Source of the DNA: Bacteroidetes bacterium UBA6491 | GTDB taxonomy: Bacteria; Bacteroidota; Bacteroidia; NS11-12g; UBA9320 | Assembly (NCBI GenBank): GCA_002436505.1 | Contig: DJML01000002.1 | Span: 1-20,459, forward strand | Length of the DNA: 20,459 nucleotides | Direction: 5' to 3' | Shown here: piece by piece, positions 7,257 through 15,484 of the stretch | How positions within the stretch are numbered: position 1 is the stretch's first letter | How the letters are laid out: each line of letters opens with the position of its first letter | Program-made: the position numbers and the translations under genes | The notes under the pieces: generated by a model | What the model saw: only the letters and a program-made list of their open reading frames with translations | The model's database searches: none | Told to the model about the DNA's origin: nothing

Positions 7257-8258
7257 CTATTTTTCATTATAAAGGACCTGTAGTATTGTGAGACCCACCA
7301 TTTCAAGGGTAGGTTTATGAATAGAGCTCATGTTGTCCTTATGGGTATGCCAGAAATCCCCAAACCCTGTACCACCGACAAAATCATGATGAATGATGTC
7401 AATTGATGGCACACCGCCTTCATTCATAAAAATATGATCATCGGTTATTAATGACCCCTGAACATTTAAGAAATGGCTCCCATATCCCATATTCTGAGCT
7501 GTGCGCCAAACATGTCGGAGAACATCGCCGGCATAATTCGCTGAATGGCCCTCCATAGGGAACATTGCATCTTTAGCTCCTACCATATCCAAAAGTATTC
7601 CATAACGAGCTTTGTAATCTTTCACATGAGGGATCTTACTCCAGTATTGCGATCCGATGCACCATGACAGGGTGCCTCCTTCCATTGTCCCTGCGTCTTC
7701 CTGGTCAAAGAAAACAATGTCAACACCAACAACAGGATTTTTTACGGAGATCTGTCTTGCGATCTCCAGTAGTACACCTACACCGCTTGCACCATCATTG
7801 GCCCCGTCATTTGGTTCGGTCGGGCGATCAGCATCCTCATCTGCCATTGGCCTTGTATCCCAGTGAGCTGCAAGCATTACGCGCGCTTTTGCTGAAGGGT
7901 TAAAACTTCCAATTATATTGAGTAAAGAAACCTCGCGCTCCCCTCGTATCATTTTTGTGTCCTGAAGATAAACCGTGTCACTATAGGACCCCAGTTTTTT
8001 TATCAGCCACTGACCAGTAAATGAATGTGCTGGAGTTCCAGGAACCCGCGGCCCGAAACTTACCTGTTTTTCAATAAATGAATAGGCTGAATCCGCATTG
8101 AATTCGGGTGTGTGAACTGCTGCGTCTGGTTTTTTCTCTATCGAGTTTGAGTCAATTTTGGTGTCGTCTGAATGTTTCTCATCAGAATCTCCGGAACAAC
8201 CGGACCATAAGAACATACCTGCGACAAGTATGAACAGAATTGAATTGGCTTTAAGCAT
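7257..8258 (-). CDS. M28-fold lipoprotein, probable glutaminyl-peptide cyclotransferase (animal-type QC)
   Basis: A 333-residue protein. A hydrophobic leader ends in LWSGC, with Cys21 the likely lipidated residue, followed by an acidic stretch (SGDSDEK) of the kind used as a surface or retention signal. The M28 metallo-fold follows. His132-x-Asp134 is in AHWDTRP, Asp155 in NDGASGVG, Glu187-Asp188 in FFDQED, Asp224 in LLDMVG, Asp273/274-His275 in DDHI, and Trp303-His304 in FWHTHKDN. The last four motifs match the pattern of animal-type glutaminyl cyclases (catalytic Glu and Asp, Trp lining the pocket, single zinc His) better than that of aminopeptidases. The enzyme would convert N-terminal Gln to pyroglutamate on exported proteins. 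Its ATG overlaps the end of cysS by 8 bp, suggesting translational coupling. An M28 aminopeptidase remains possible. Confidence 0.75.
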   Translation of the reverse strand: MLKANSILFILVAGMFLWSGCSGDSDEKHSDDTKIDSNSIEKKPDAAVHTPEFNADSAYSFIEKQVSFGPRVPGTPAHSFTGQWLIKKLGSYSDTVYLQDTKMIRGEREVSLLNIIGSFNPSAKARVMLAAHWDTRPMADEDADRPTEPNDGANDGASGVGVLLEIARQISVKNPVVGVDIVFFDQEDAGTMEGGTLSWCIGSQYWSKIPHVKDYKARYGILLDMVGAKDAMFPMEGHSANYAGDVLRHVWRTAQNMGYGSHFLNVQGSLITDDHIFMNEGGVPSIDIIHHDFVGGTGFGDFWHTHKDNMSSIHKPTLEMVGLTILQVLYNEK

Positions 8259-9714
8259 TTCCTTTAATAAATGTTGTTCCCTCTTTGCTGTCTTTTACAA
8301 CGATCCCAATTTCTGAAAGGCGGTCACGAATTTTATCAGATGTCGCATAATCCTTGTTATCCTTGGCTTCTTTCCTCAGCTCAAGAATCAATCGTATCAG
8401 GTCATCTGAAATATTTGAACTGTCATCAGACGATTCCTTCAATCCAAATATCCCGAATAGAAAAGTCGACATTAATTCCTCAAGGGATTCTCTGTCTTCC
8501 TCAGTAATCGACGCTTTGCCGTCAAACACAGAGTTTATCCATTTAACAGCTTCAAACAAATGGGAAATTGCTATTGGCGTGTTAAAGTCATCATTCATTG
8601 CTTCGTAGACTTTCGCTTTAAGATCTTCAACCTTTTGGTCAGAAACTCCGGAAGTTTCAAGGTCTTTAATTTTTCCGTAAGCTTCCATCATTCTCTGATA
8701 TCCTTTTTCCGCTGCTTTAAGTGCTTCATTTGAAAAATCAAGTGTGCTGCGGTAATGGGCCTGTAACATAAAAAAACGGATTGCGGAAGGATCAAACCCC
8801 TTTTCAAGCAACGGATGGTTGCCAGAGATCAACTGTGACGGAGTAATTCCTGTGCCTTCACTTTTCGCCATTTTGCGGCCGTTAAAAGTGAGCATATTGC
8901 TATGAAGCCAGTATTTGACAGGATCTTTTCCGTAGGCTGCATTGGCCTGAGCTATTTCACATTCATGATGTGGGAATTTAAGATCCATTCCTCCTCCGTG
9001 GATATCAAACTGATCGCCAAGGTATTTTGTGCTCATTACCGTACACTCAAGGTGCCATCCCGGAAAACCGACACCCCATCGTGATGACCATTTCATTATG
9101 TGATCAGGTTCGGCCTTTTTCCATATGGCAAAATCAAGTGGATTCTTCTTGTCTTCCTGCCCGTCAAGGTCCCTGGTGTTTTGTATCAGCTCGTCGATCT
9201 TTCGTCCAGAAAGTTCTCCGTATTCGTTCGATTCTGAATATTTTTCAATATCAAAATAGACCGAACCATTGGATTCATAGGCATAACCGGCATCTATGAT
9301 CATTTGAATCAGTTCGATCTGTTCTATCAGGTGGCCTGTTGCAACAGGTTCTATGCTTGGCGGCAAAGCATTGAAAAGTTCCATGGTACGGTGGAAATCG
9401 ACGGTATATCTTTGAACTACTTCCATAGGTTCAATGTTTTCCAGTCGTGCTTTTTTACTGATCTTGTCTTCATCGCTGTCGTCAGTTAAGTGCCCAACAT
9501 CCGTAATGTTCCTTACATACCGTACCTTAAACCCCAGATGCAACAAATAGCGATAGATCATATCAAAACTTAGAAAAGTTCTGACATTGCCGATGTGAAC
9601 TTCGTTGTAAACCGTCGGGCCACAAACATACATACCCACAAAAGGGAAGTTAATAGGTTCAAAAAGCTCTGATTTCCCGGTTTTTGAATTATAAATTTTC
9701 AGGCCGACCTTCAT
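8251..9714 (-). CDS. cysS: Cysteinyl-tRNA synthetase
   Basis: The ATG at 9714 gives 487 residues; a GTG two codons earlier (9720) is less likely. The class I synthetase core is clear: zinc-binding Cys31 in VCGPTVY, the first signature as HIGN (40-43) instead of HIGH, the LECTVMS and HGGGMDLKFPHHECEIAQ zinc and tRNA-ligation region, and the second signature as KMAKS in place of KMSKS. A C-terminal helical DALR-like region follows. It charges tRNA-Cys in the cytoplasm. It starts 18 bp after the stop of the OstA-like gene. TATTTTTG, a perfect -7 element, lies at 9727-9720, only 5 nt before the ATG, so any transcript from it would be nearly leaderless. The assignment is very secure. Confidence 0.97.
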   Translation of the reverse strand: MKVGLKIYNSKTGKSELFEPINFPFVGMYVCGPTVYNEVHIGNVRTFLSFDMIYRYLLHLGFKVRYVRNITDVGHLTDDSDEDKISKKARLENIEPMEVVQRYTVDFHRTMELFNALPPSIEPVATGHLIEQIELIQMIIDAGYAYESNGSVYFDIEKYSESNEYGELSGRKIDELIQNTRDLDGQEDKKNPLDFAIWKKAEPDHIMKWSSRWGVGFPGWHLECTVMSTKYLGDQFDIHGGGMDLKFPHHECEIAQANAAYGKDPVKYWLHSNMLTFNGRKMAKSEGTGITPSQLISGNHPLLEKGFDPSAIRFFMLQAHYRSTLDFSNEALKAAEKGYQRMMEAYGKIKDLETSGVSDQKVEDLKAKVYEAMNDDFNTPIAISHLFEAVKWINSVFDGKASITEEDRESLEELMSTFLFGIFGLKESSDDSSNISDDLIRLILELRKEAKDNKDYATSDKIRDRLSEIGIVVKDSKEGTTFIKGNA

Positions 9715-9732
9715 ATGCACAAAAATAGGAAA

Positions 9733-11376
9733 TTAACGTCTTGGAACAGGCGATTTCTCTAATGGAGGATAATTGGTACGTGGAGGTTTGGTTTCCATTT
9801 TTATAGCGTCTTCCATTTCTTCAGTTCTTTCTACGGTGATCTCCAGGTGTCTTTCTGTGAAATTGCTGAGTTTAGGTTTCTCTGCACTTCTCCATTTAAA
9901 TCCTGGCAGCAACTTATTTGCGGCCGGAAAATCTTCAAGTGGATAGATGGTTCCCTCCGGTCTTGAATAGAATGAGATATCCTTTATCTTATTTGAATCG
10001 ACCCGGATCAGCATTTCACTGCACACAATGTCGTTCACCCCGGTATATGTCATGGAATCCTCCTTCGCGTAATACACGCTCCTGCCATTGCCCTGTACAA
10101 ACACCCTGTCAAGTTTACTTTCTACAAAGAATGCTTCCATGTCTCTGCCTTTGATCTGGTTGTACCTTTCAGGACCATCAATGCCGACGATAAATGCATT
10201 TTGCAGAACATCCATTTTATGGATCTTATTGTTTTTCTGATGGATTATCAGCGTGTCTCCTGTGATCTGATTGCTGTCGGACCATAATACAGGAGCGTAG
10301 AACATTTTTATCAATGAATCCGTGAATTCATAGGTAAGTGAATCACACAATCCCTGCATATCAGATTTGTAAATTCTGGCATTGTGATAAGCGAATAGGA
10401 TCCTTTTCTCAGTAACACTATCTGTTCTGTCAACCATTGTGTCTGACATCATAAACATCGAATCATCGTCCATGTATACTACGGTCATTGGTTTTCCGGT
10501 GATCTCCGTTACCTTATTGTTACGGTTATAAACCCCTTTTTCTCCAAGGATCTTAATGTTCTGAACGGTATCAATAAGAACGATGTTGTGATATGCCCTG
10601 CCGATTCCTGTATTGCGATCGTATAACATACTGTCAGCTACCAGTTTATTTTCTTTCCCCTGGATATAAGCACCTTTACTGAATTCAGAGGTGTTATTGT
10701 TTGTATTATACCAGCCATAATGACAAAAAATGGTGTTTTCGTCACTTCGGATATAAGTTGGGCCGACAAATTCAGCAATTTTAGAATCCGAATTATAGTG
10801 CAACGTATCAGAATCCATGGTGTATTCAGGATTTACCAGGCGTACGCTGTCCTTGAATTCAAACTGTTTTGAGCGGCTGTAGAACAGGCCTTTCCTGCTG
10901 TAAAGGTTGTCTTTGCCATTCCTGATATGCCCTCCTGTAGTATAAAAAGCTGTCTTGGTGTCAAGATTGTAAAGCAGTGAATTAGTGGTCAGGGTCATTT
11001 TGTTATCTTTTAGACGGACGTCCCTCTCCACATATGCAATGCGTTCATCCCCGTCATACTGGAGGTATTCACCCCATAAATTCATGGTGTCCCTTTGCCG
11101 GATATAGATATTACCAAAGGCTTCAATCTTATTCTGCTTCCTGTAGAAATATGCGCTGTCGCAATCCATAAGCACATTGTCCTGCTTGAAACGAACGTTT
11201 CCGATTACTCTCTCTGCATCAACAATATCTATATCGAATTCTGTGGCATCAGCACCAAGTAACTGGATTTTACTTTTCTCACTTTTTTGGGAATACGCAG
11301 CTTGTCCGGCCATAAAATATATGATCAAGCCCAAACCGAAACGTATAAAATTTTTGGCGATAGCCTTTTGTAACAT
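9733..11376 (-). CDS. OstA-like (LptA/OstA_2-type) exported protein
   Basis: The ATG at 11376 is chosen because it is followed by a signal peptide (basic start, FGLGLIIYFMAG core, cleavage after AAYS leaving Gln30). It also avoids overlapping tilS, which a longer frame from 11517 would do. The protein has 547 residues built from repeated beta-hairpin units with alternating 'x-A-x-G-x-V' strands, for example VIGNVRFKQDNVLMDCDSAYFY and KIEAFGNIYIRQRDTMNLWG. This is the OstA/LptA jelly-roll style, here much longer than LptA itself (about 185 residues). The C-terminus is Pro- and basic-rich. Family members carry LPS or related lipids through the periplasm or insert them in the outer membrane. It leads the minus-strand cluster with cysS. 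Confidence 0.85.
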   Translation of the reverse strand: MLQKAIAKNFIRFGLGLIIYFMAGQAAYSQKSEKSKIQLLGADATEFDIDIVDAERVIGNVRFKQDNVLMDCDSAYFYRKQNKIEAFGNIYIRQRDTMNLWGEYLQYDGDERIAYVERDVRLKDNKMTLTTNSLLYNLDTKTAFYTTGGHIRNGKDNLYSRKGLFYSRSKQFEFKDSVRLVNPEYTMDSDTLHYNSDSKIAEFVGPTYIRSDENTIFCHYGWYNTNNNTSEFSKGAYIQGKENKLVADSMLYDRNTGIGRAYHNIVLIDTVQNIKILGEKGVYNRNNKVTEITGKPMTVVYMDDDSMFMMSDTMVDRTDSVTEKRILFAYHNARIYKSDMQGLCDSLTYEFTDSLIKMFYAPVLWSDSNQITGDTLIIHQKNNKIHKMDVLQNAFIVGIDGPERYNQIKGRDMEAFFVESKLDRVFVQGNGRSVYYAKEDSMTYTGVNDIVCSEMLIRVDSNKIKDISFYSRPEGTIYPLEDFPAANKLLPGFKWRSAEKPKLSNFTERHLEITVERTEEMEDAIKMETKPPRTNYPPLEKSPVPRR

Positions 11377-11383
11377 AGCTTTG
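11353..11383 (+). promoter_or_regulatory. tilS promoter (Bacteroidota -33/-7)
   Basis: TTTG at 11353-11356 and TAGCTTTG at 11376-11383 match the Bacteroidota -33 and -7 elements exactly, with a 19-bp spacer. Transcription would begin at about 11389 and give a leader of about 13 nt that includes the AAGGAAG ribosome-binding sequence. The -33 box and spacer lie inside the start of the divergent OstA-like coding region. Confidence 0.65.
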
Positions 11384-11393
11384 AAAGGAAGAA

Positions 11394-11401
11394 CAAAAAT
11401 A
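11394..11401 (-). promoter_or_regulatory. Candidate -7 element for the OstA-like gene
   Basis: CAAAAATA on the plus strand reads TATTTTTG on the minus strand, a perfect TAnnTTTG, ending 17 nt before the ATG at 11376. I see no convincing -33 TTG at the expected distance inside tilS, so the call is moderate. It faces, and is only 10 bp from, the tilS -7 element. Confidence 0.45.
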
Positions 11402-12721
11402 ATGCAAGCAAGACTAGCAGAATTTATAAAGCTACATAATCTTTTCAAACCCGAAGAGACCATCTTAATTGCGGTAAGCGGGGGAGTCGACAGTATGGTG
11501 CTTTCAACATTGTTCATCGAAGCGGGTTATCATATCGCAATTGCTCATTGTAACTTCGCCCTGCGGGGAAAAGACAGTACCGACGACGAGGAGTTTGTAC
11601 GACTCTTTGCAAAATCCCACAAGGTTCCTTTTCATGTAAAAAAATGTGATACACTTGCATACGCTGCATTGAACCGGTTATCCATTCAAGAGGCAGCAAG
11701 AGATCTTCGGTATGCGTTCTTCAATGAACTGGCCAGGGAATTCAATTATCAATTTATAGCTACGGCGCATCATGCAGATGATGTAATGGAGACCATGTTG
11801 CTCAACCTGATGCGGGGGACAGGTATTGCCGGGTTACACGGTATAAGACCACTAAGAGGGAACGTCATTCGTCCCCTGCTTTTCGCTGAAAAAGAGGATA
11901 TAGAATCATTCGCTAAAGAAAAAGGCATCAGGTTCCGACAGGATGTTTCCAATTATGAAGATAAATATTTGAGAAACAGGTTGCGTCATGAAGTTATTCC
12001 TGCGCTGAGATCTATTAGGTCGGATATTGTGAGGGCTTTTACGGGAACAGCCGAAGCGGTTTGGTCTTCGGAGCAATTGCTTGAATTTTTTCTTGCCAGG
12101 GCAGGTAATGACCTCTGCGAAAAAGCTGGGGCAAGGGGATTTAAAATTCAAATTTCAAAACTCTTGAGTTATCCACAACCGCAGGAAGTTTTGTATTATA
12201 TTCTAAACACAATAGGGTTTAATCGTAGTCAATGTGCTGATATTATGCAGTCTGAGACAGGAGCAGTATTCCATTCGAAGGAGTATTCTCTTGTCGTTAA
12301 CAGAGACGATCTGATCATCTCAGGCAAATCTTCTCAAATGAGGGAGGTTTCAATTGAAATAGATAAACCGGGTGCATACATTTTTGGTGACCTAAGGATC
12401 GAATTTGAGCAAATCAAGGCAAGCGCAGTGAAATTTAGTTCAGACAAGAACAGTGTGTTTGTGGATGCCGAGTTTCCTTTTGTTATTCGCTCATGGGAAG
12501 AAGGAGACAGGATCAAGCCTCTGGGAATGAAAGGAAGTAAATTGTTGAGTGACGTATTTATTGATTCGCATGTCCCGCTGACAGAAAAGGGTAAAATTCC
12601 TTTGCTGGCCAAAGACAATGAAATAATCTGGGTAGCCGGGTTTGTGCAGAGTGAGGATTTTAAGATCACACCGGATTCGGAAAAAGTTCTTAAAGTCACG
12701 CTTCATTCCCTTCCAGATTAA
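11402..12721 (+). CDS. tilS: tRNA(Ile)-lysidine synthetase
   Basis: The ATG at 11402 has an AAGGAAG ribosome-binding sequence at the right spacing. Earlier in-frame starts lie inside the divergent gene and encode unrelated residues. The 439-residue product has the PP-loop SGGVDS at 26-31, the IAHCNFALRG strand-turn, and the AHHADDVMETMLLNLMRGTG segment, all diagnostic of TilS. The C-terminal tRNA-binding domain shows SWEEGDRIKPLGMKGSKLLSD and a final IIWVAGFVQSEDFKI. The enzyme attaches lysine to C34 of the AUA-reading tRNA-Ile using ATP, and is normally essential. It diverges from the OstA-like gene across 25 bp and is followed by tyrS after 47 bp. Confidence 0.95.
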   Translation: MQARLAEFIKLHNLFKPEETILIAVSGGVDSMVLSTLFIEAGYHIAIAHCNFALRGKDSTDDEEFVRLFAKSHKVPFHVKKCDTLAYAALNRLSIQEAARDLRYAFFNELAREFNYQFIATAHHADDVMETMLLNLMRGTGIAGLHGIRPLRGNVIRPLLFAEKEDIESFAKEKGIRFRQDVSNYEDKYLRNRLRHEVIPALRSIRSDIVRAFTGTAEAVWSSEQLLEFFLARAGNDLCEKAGARGFKIQISKLLSYPQPQEVLYYILNTIGFNRSQCADIMQSETGAVFHSKEYSLVVNRDDLIISGKSSQMREVSIEIDKPGAYIFGDLRIEFEQIKASAVKFSSDKNSVFVDAEFPFVIRSWEEGDRIKPLGMKGSKLLSDVFIDSHVPLTEKGKIPLLAKDNEIIWVAGFVQSEDFKITPDSEKVLKVTLHSLPD

Positions 12722-12743
12722 GAGGAAACTTCACAAGGCATGT

Positions 12744-12751
12744 TATCTTTG
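12744..12751 (+). promoter_or_regulatory. Candidate -7 element for tyrS
   Basis: TATCTTTG matches TAnnTTTG exactly and ends 17 nt before the tyrS ATG. No clear -33 TTG is present 19 bp upstream. It suggests tyrS can be transcribed on its own, separately from tilS. Confidence 0.45.
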
Positions 12752-12768
12752 TCCGAAAATCGGATCGA

Positions 12769-14061
12769 ATGACATTCAAACCCAATTATAACGTCGTTGA
12801 GGAATTGAAATGGCGCGGCATGTTCAATCAGGACACACCGGGCACGGAAGAACTTCTACTTAAGGAAATGGTAACCGGTTATATTGGTTTCGATCCGACC
12901 GCTGATTCTCTGCATATTGGCAACCTTGTTCCGATCATGTTGCTCTCTCATCTTCAGAGATCAGGACACAAACCTCTTGTGCTCGTAGGAGGGGCAACAG
13001 GCATGGTAGGTGACCCGTCCGGAAAGAAATCTGAACGCAAATTGCTTGATGTTGAAACGATAGACCATAACCTGAAGGCTCAGCAGCAGCAGCTGGAAAA
13101 ATTCCTGGATTTTAATAATGGCATCAATAAAGCGGAGGTCGTAAACAACTTTGACTGGTTTAAAGATCTTGGTTTTCTTGAATTCATCAGAGACGTTGGA
13201 AAGCATATCAGCATCAGCTACATGCTTGCAAAGGATTCTGTTAAGACCAGGCTTGAAAGCGGACTAAGTTTTACCGAGTTCAGTTATCAGCTGGTTCAGG
13301 GATATGATTTTTACTACCTGTACATGAACAGGAACTGCAAATTGCAGATGGGCGGAAGCGACCAGTGGGGGAACATCACTACCGGAACAGAGTTGATTCG
13401 AAGGATGGAGGGTGGGCAGGCCTTTGCTTTAACAGCCAATCTTATCACAAAGTCCGATGGAAGCAAATTTGGCAAATCAGAAGGCGGCAATGTATGGCTT
13501 GACAGAGAAAAGACTTCGCCTTACAAATTCTATCAGTTCTGGCTGAATGCAGATGACAAAGACGCGGAAAGCTATATTAAGATCTTCACTTTTCTGGATC
13601 GAGAAAGGATCAATGACCTGATCGATCAACACAGGGAAGCCCCTCATACAAGGATACTGCAACGGACTTTAGCTGAGGAGGTCACCAAAATGGTCCATGG
13701 AGAACAGGAGTTGCAAAATGCTATTGATGCGTCTCAGATCATGTTCGGCAGGTCAACGGTGGACGCGTTGAGAAAGCTCTCAGAATCTGACTTCCTTTCA
13801 GTCTTTGAAGGGGTTGATCAAAAAGTACTTCCTGAAGAAGAGATCATTGGTGAAGATATCGTTGACATCCTGGTCACAAGATCTGGTTTTCTTCCATCAA
13901 ACGGTGAAGCAAGAAGGGCATTAAAGGAAAATTCGGTTTCAGTGAATAAGGAGAAAGTCGCAGACGGTAAAATAATCGCGCGCGACGATCTTATCAATGG
14001 GAAATACCTGGTATTACAACGGGGAAAGAAGAACTATTTCCTTGTGGTAAAGGAAGATTAA
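12769..14061 (+). CDS. tyrS: Tyrosyl-tRNA synthetase
   Basis: A 430-residue class I synthetase of the usual bacterial TyrS length. The nucleotide-binding signature is HIGN at 49-52 (for HIGH), and the tyrosine pocket region is FDPTADSLH. The GGSDQWGN motif comes after MGG, and the second signature is KFGKS at 233-237. A C-terminal S4 RNA-binding domain (about residues 365-430, VTRSGFLPSNGEARRALKEN) is present. It charges tRNA-Tyr in the cytoplasm. It follows tilS by 47 bp with its own -7 candidate and precedes a flavin-reductase-fold gene by 15 bp. The assignment is very secure. Confidence 0.97.
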   Translation: MTFKPNYNVVEELKWRGMFNQDTPGTEELLLKEMVTGYIGFDPTADSLHIGNLVPIMLLSHLQRSGHKPLVLVGGATGMVGDPSGKKSERKLLDVETIDHNLKAQQQQLEKFLDFNNGINKAEVVNNFDWFKDLGFLEFIRDVGKHISISYMLAKDSVKTRLESGLSFTEFSYQLVQGYDFYYLYMNRNCKLQMGGSDQWGNITTGTELIRRMEGGQAFALTANLITKSDGSKFGKSEGGNVWLDREKTSPYKFYQFWLNADDKDAESYIKIFTFLDRERINDLIDQHREAPHTRILQRTLAEEVTKMVHGEQELQNAIDASQIMFGRSTVDALRKLSESDFLSVFEGVDQKVLPEEEIIGEDIVDILVTRSGFLPSNGEARRALKENSVSVNKEKVADGKIIARDDLINGKYLVLQRGKKNYFLVVKED

Positions 14062-14076
14062 ACACAATAGGGAACT

Positions 14077-14931
14077 ATGAAAATGAAAACTTTTTATCCG
14101 GACGACGTTCCGTTAAAGTATATGCACCAAAGTTTACTGGGAGCAATTGGGCCAAGACCGATCTGTTTCGCCAGTACAGTAGATTCCGATGGAGTAAGAA
14201 ACCTGAGCCCATTCAGTTTCTTCAATGTATTTAGCGGAAAACCGCCCATTTTAGTGTTTTCTCCGGCACGGAGCGGAAGAACTGGCCATACCAAAAACAC
14301 CTATGATAATGTGCTGGAAGTTCCTGAAGTTGTGATAAATGTGGTCACCTATGACATGGCGGAACAAATGAATCTTGCAAGTTCGCCTTATGACAAGGAG
14401 GTTGATGAATTCATTAAATCAGGGTTCACCCCAATAAGTTCGGAAATGATCAGACCTTTTCGTGTTGCTGAGTCGCCGGTACAGATCGAGTGTAAGGTAA
14501 ATGAGGTGAAATCTTTAGGAGACAACCCCGGTGCCGGAAATTTGATCATCTGCGAAGTAGTGGCTATGCATGTGGATGAAAGTAAACTCAATGAGGGCGG
14601 ATTGATAGACCAGGAGAAAATCGACCTTATCGGCAGGATGGGAGGGAACTGGTACGTAAGGGCTCATGGATCATCTCTTTTTGAGATCCACAAGCAGGTA
14701 CACATTAAGGGGATAGGCGTGGATGCTTTGCCGGAACACATCAGATTGTCAAAGGAGTTGACAGGAAATGAACTTGGAAAAATGGGTTCACTGGAGTCAT
14801 TCCCTTCAGAAAAAGAAGTGGAAGACTACTGCAATGCCAATAAAACCAATTTAAATATTGCCACAGTAAAAGAACTTTTAGATCAACATCAAACGAAAGA
14901 AGCATTGATGTTATTGATGGGGATGAAATAA
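14077..14931 (+). CDS. Flavin reductase-like (FMN-binding split-barrel) protein
   Basis: A 284-residue product. The opening GAIGPRPICFASTVDSDG and LSPFSFFNVFSGKPP segments are typical of the flavin-reductase split-barrel family (DIM6/NTAB group), which binds FMN and reduces or carries flavin with NAD(P)H. The core covers about residues 15-210. A further helical tail of about 70 residues (LPEHIRLSKELTGNELGK onward) makes it longer than the minimal family. An AGGGA ribosome-binding sequence precedes the start; a second ATG two codons on is an alternative. It sits 15 bp after tyrS and 10 bp before the next gene, so it is likely in one transcript with the small membrane protein and FMN reductase behind it. 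Substrate unknown. Confidence 0.85.
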   Translation: MKMKTFYPDDVPLKYMHQSLLGAIGPRPICFASTVDSDGVRNLSPFSFFNVFSGKPPILVFSPARSGRTGHTKNTYDNVLEVPEVVINVVTYDMAEQMNLASSPYDKEVDEFIKSGFTPISSEMIRPFRVAESPVQIECKVNEVKSLGDNPGAGNLIICEVVAMHVDESKLNEGGLIDQEKIDLIGRMGGNWYVRAHGSSLFEIHKQVHIKGIGVDALPEHIRLSKELTGNELGKMGSLESFPSEKEVEDYCNANKTNLNIATVKELLDQHQTKEALMLLMGMK

Positions 14932-14941
14932 TTATTAATAA

Positions 14942-15484
14942 ATGAGTCAACGATTTTTCTTCAAATTATTCGCTATAGCCTGGACGACCATAATGCTAAC
15001 TATGGTTTTCTTGCCTCTTGTGGCTGCATTCTTTACGTTCAAAGAAGGCACATGGAAATACGGGTATACTTTTCTTGAAATAAACTGGAAGTCCAACATC
15101 CTTGTTTCATTGGGTATCGGCATGTCACTGGCTGTTTGGAATGCCTTTGAATTCGAGGGCCACAGAACCGTGGACATGTCTCAGTACCTTAAACCTGCCC
15201 AAAGGTATCACTTCAAGACGTCTGCACCGGTCTCAAAAGATGAGCTTAAAGAAAGCATTGAAAGCAACGTTATCAGAAAAGGATGGACCATTCGAAGGTG
15301 GAATGACTCCGGGGCTGAAATATTTCGTCGAAACTTTTTCATGAAGGACGTGGTTAAGATTACTATGATACCTTCAGGCCTGGAAATTTCCAGCAGACCC
15401 AGATGGAGGATCATGCTTGTTGATATGGCAAGAAATTTGTCCAACATCGAAGATGTAAGTAAGCGATTGAAACACCTTAAATGA
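14942..15484 (+). CDS. Small membrane protein with two predicted helices, unknown function
   Basis: A 180-residue protein I do not recognise. Two hydrophobic segments (about residues 8-32 and 50-66) are followed by a soluble basic and amphipathic C-terminal half of about 110 residues. That half contains paired WTIRRWNDSGAEIFRRN and a beta-rich VVKITMIPSGLEISSRPRWRIML. The second half may lie in the cytoplasm, but topology is inference. Its last codon overlaps the start of the FMN reductase gene in an ATGA, indicating translational coupling, and it starts 10 bp after the flavin-reductase-fold gene. Confidence 0.8.
   Translation: MSQRFFFKLFAIAWTTIMLTMVFLPLVAAFFTFKEGTWKYGYTFLEINWKSNILVSLGIGMSLAVWNAFEFEGHRTVDMSQYLKPAQRYHFKTSAPVSKDELKESIESNVIRKGWTIRRWNDSGAEIFRRNFFMKDVVKITMIPSGLEISSRPRWRIMLVDMARNLSNIEDVSKRLKHLK

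Noticed and set aside
11177..11401. Longer N-terminus for TilS
   Set aside because: The added residues do not match TilS and would overlap the signal-peptide region of the divergent OstA-like gene; the ATG at 11402 has a good ribosome-binding sequence.
11377..11517. Longer N-terminus for the OstA-like protein
   Set aside because: It would place 47 extra residues before a good signal peptide and overlap the PP-loop coding part of tilS.
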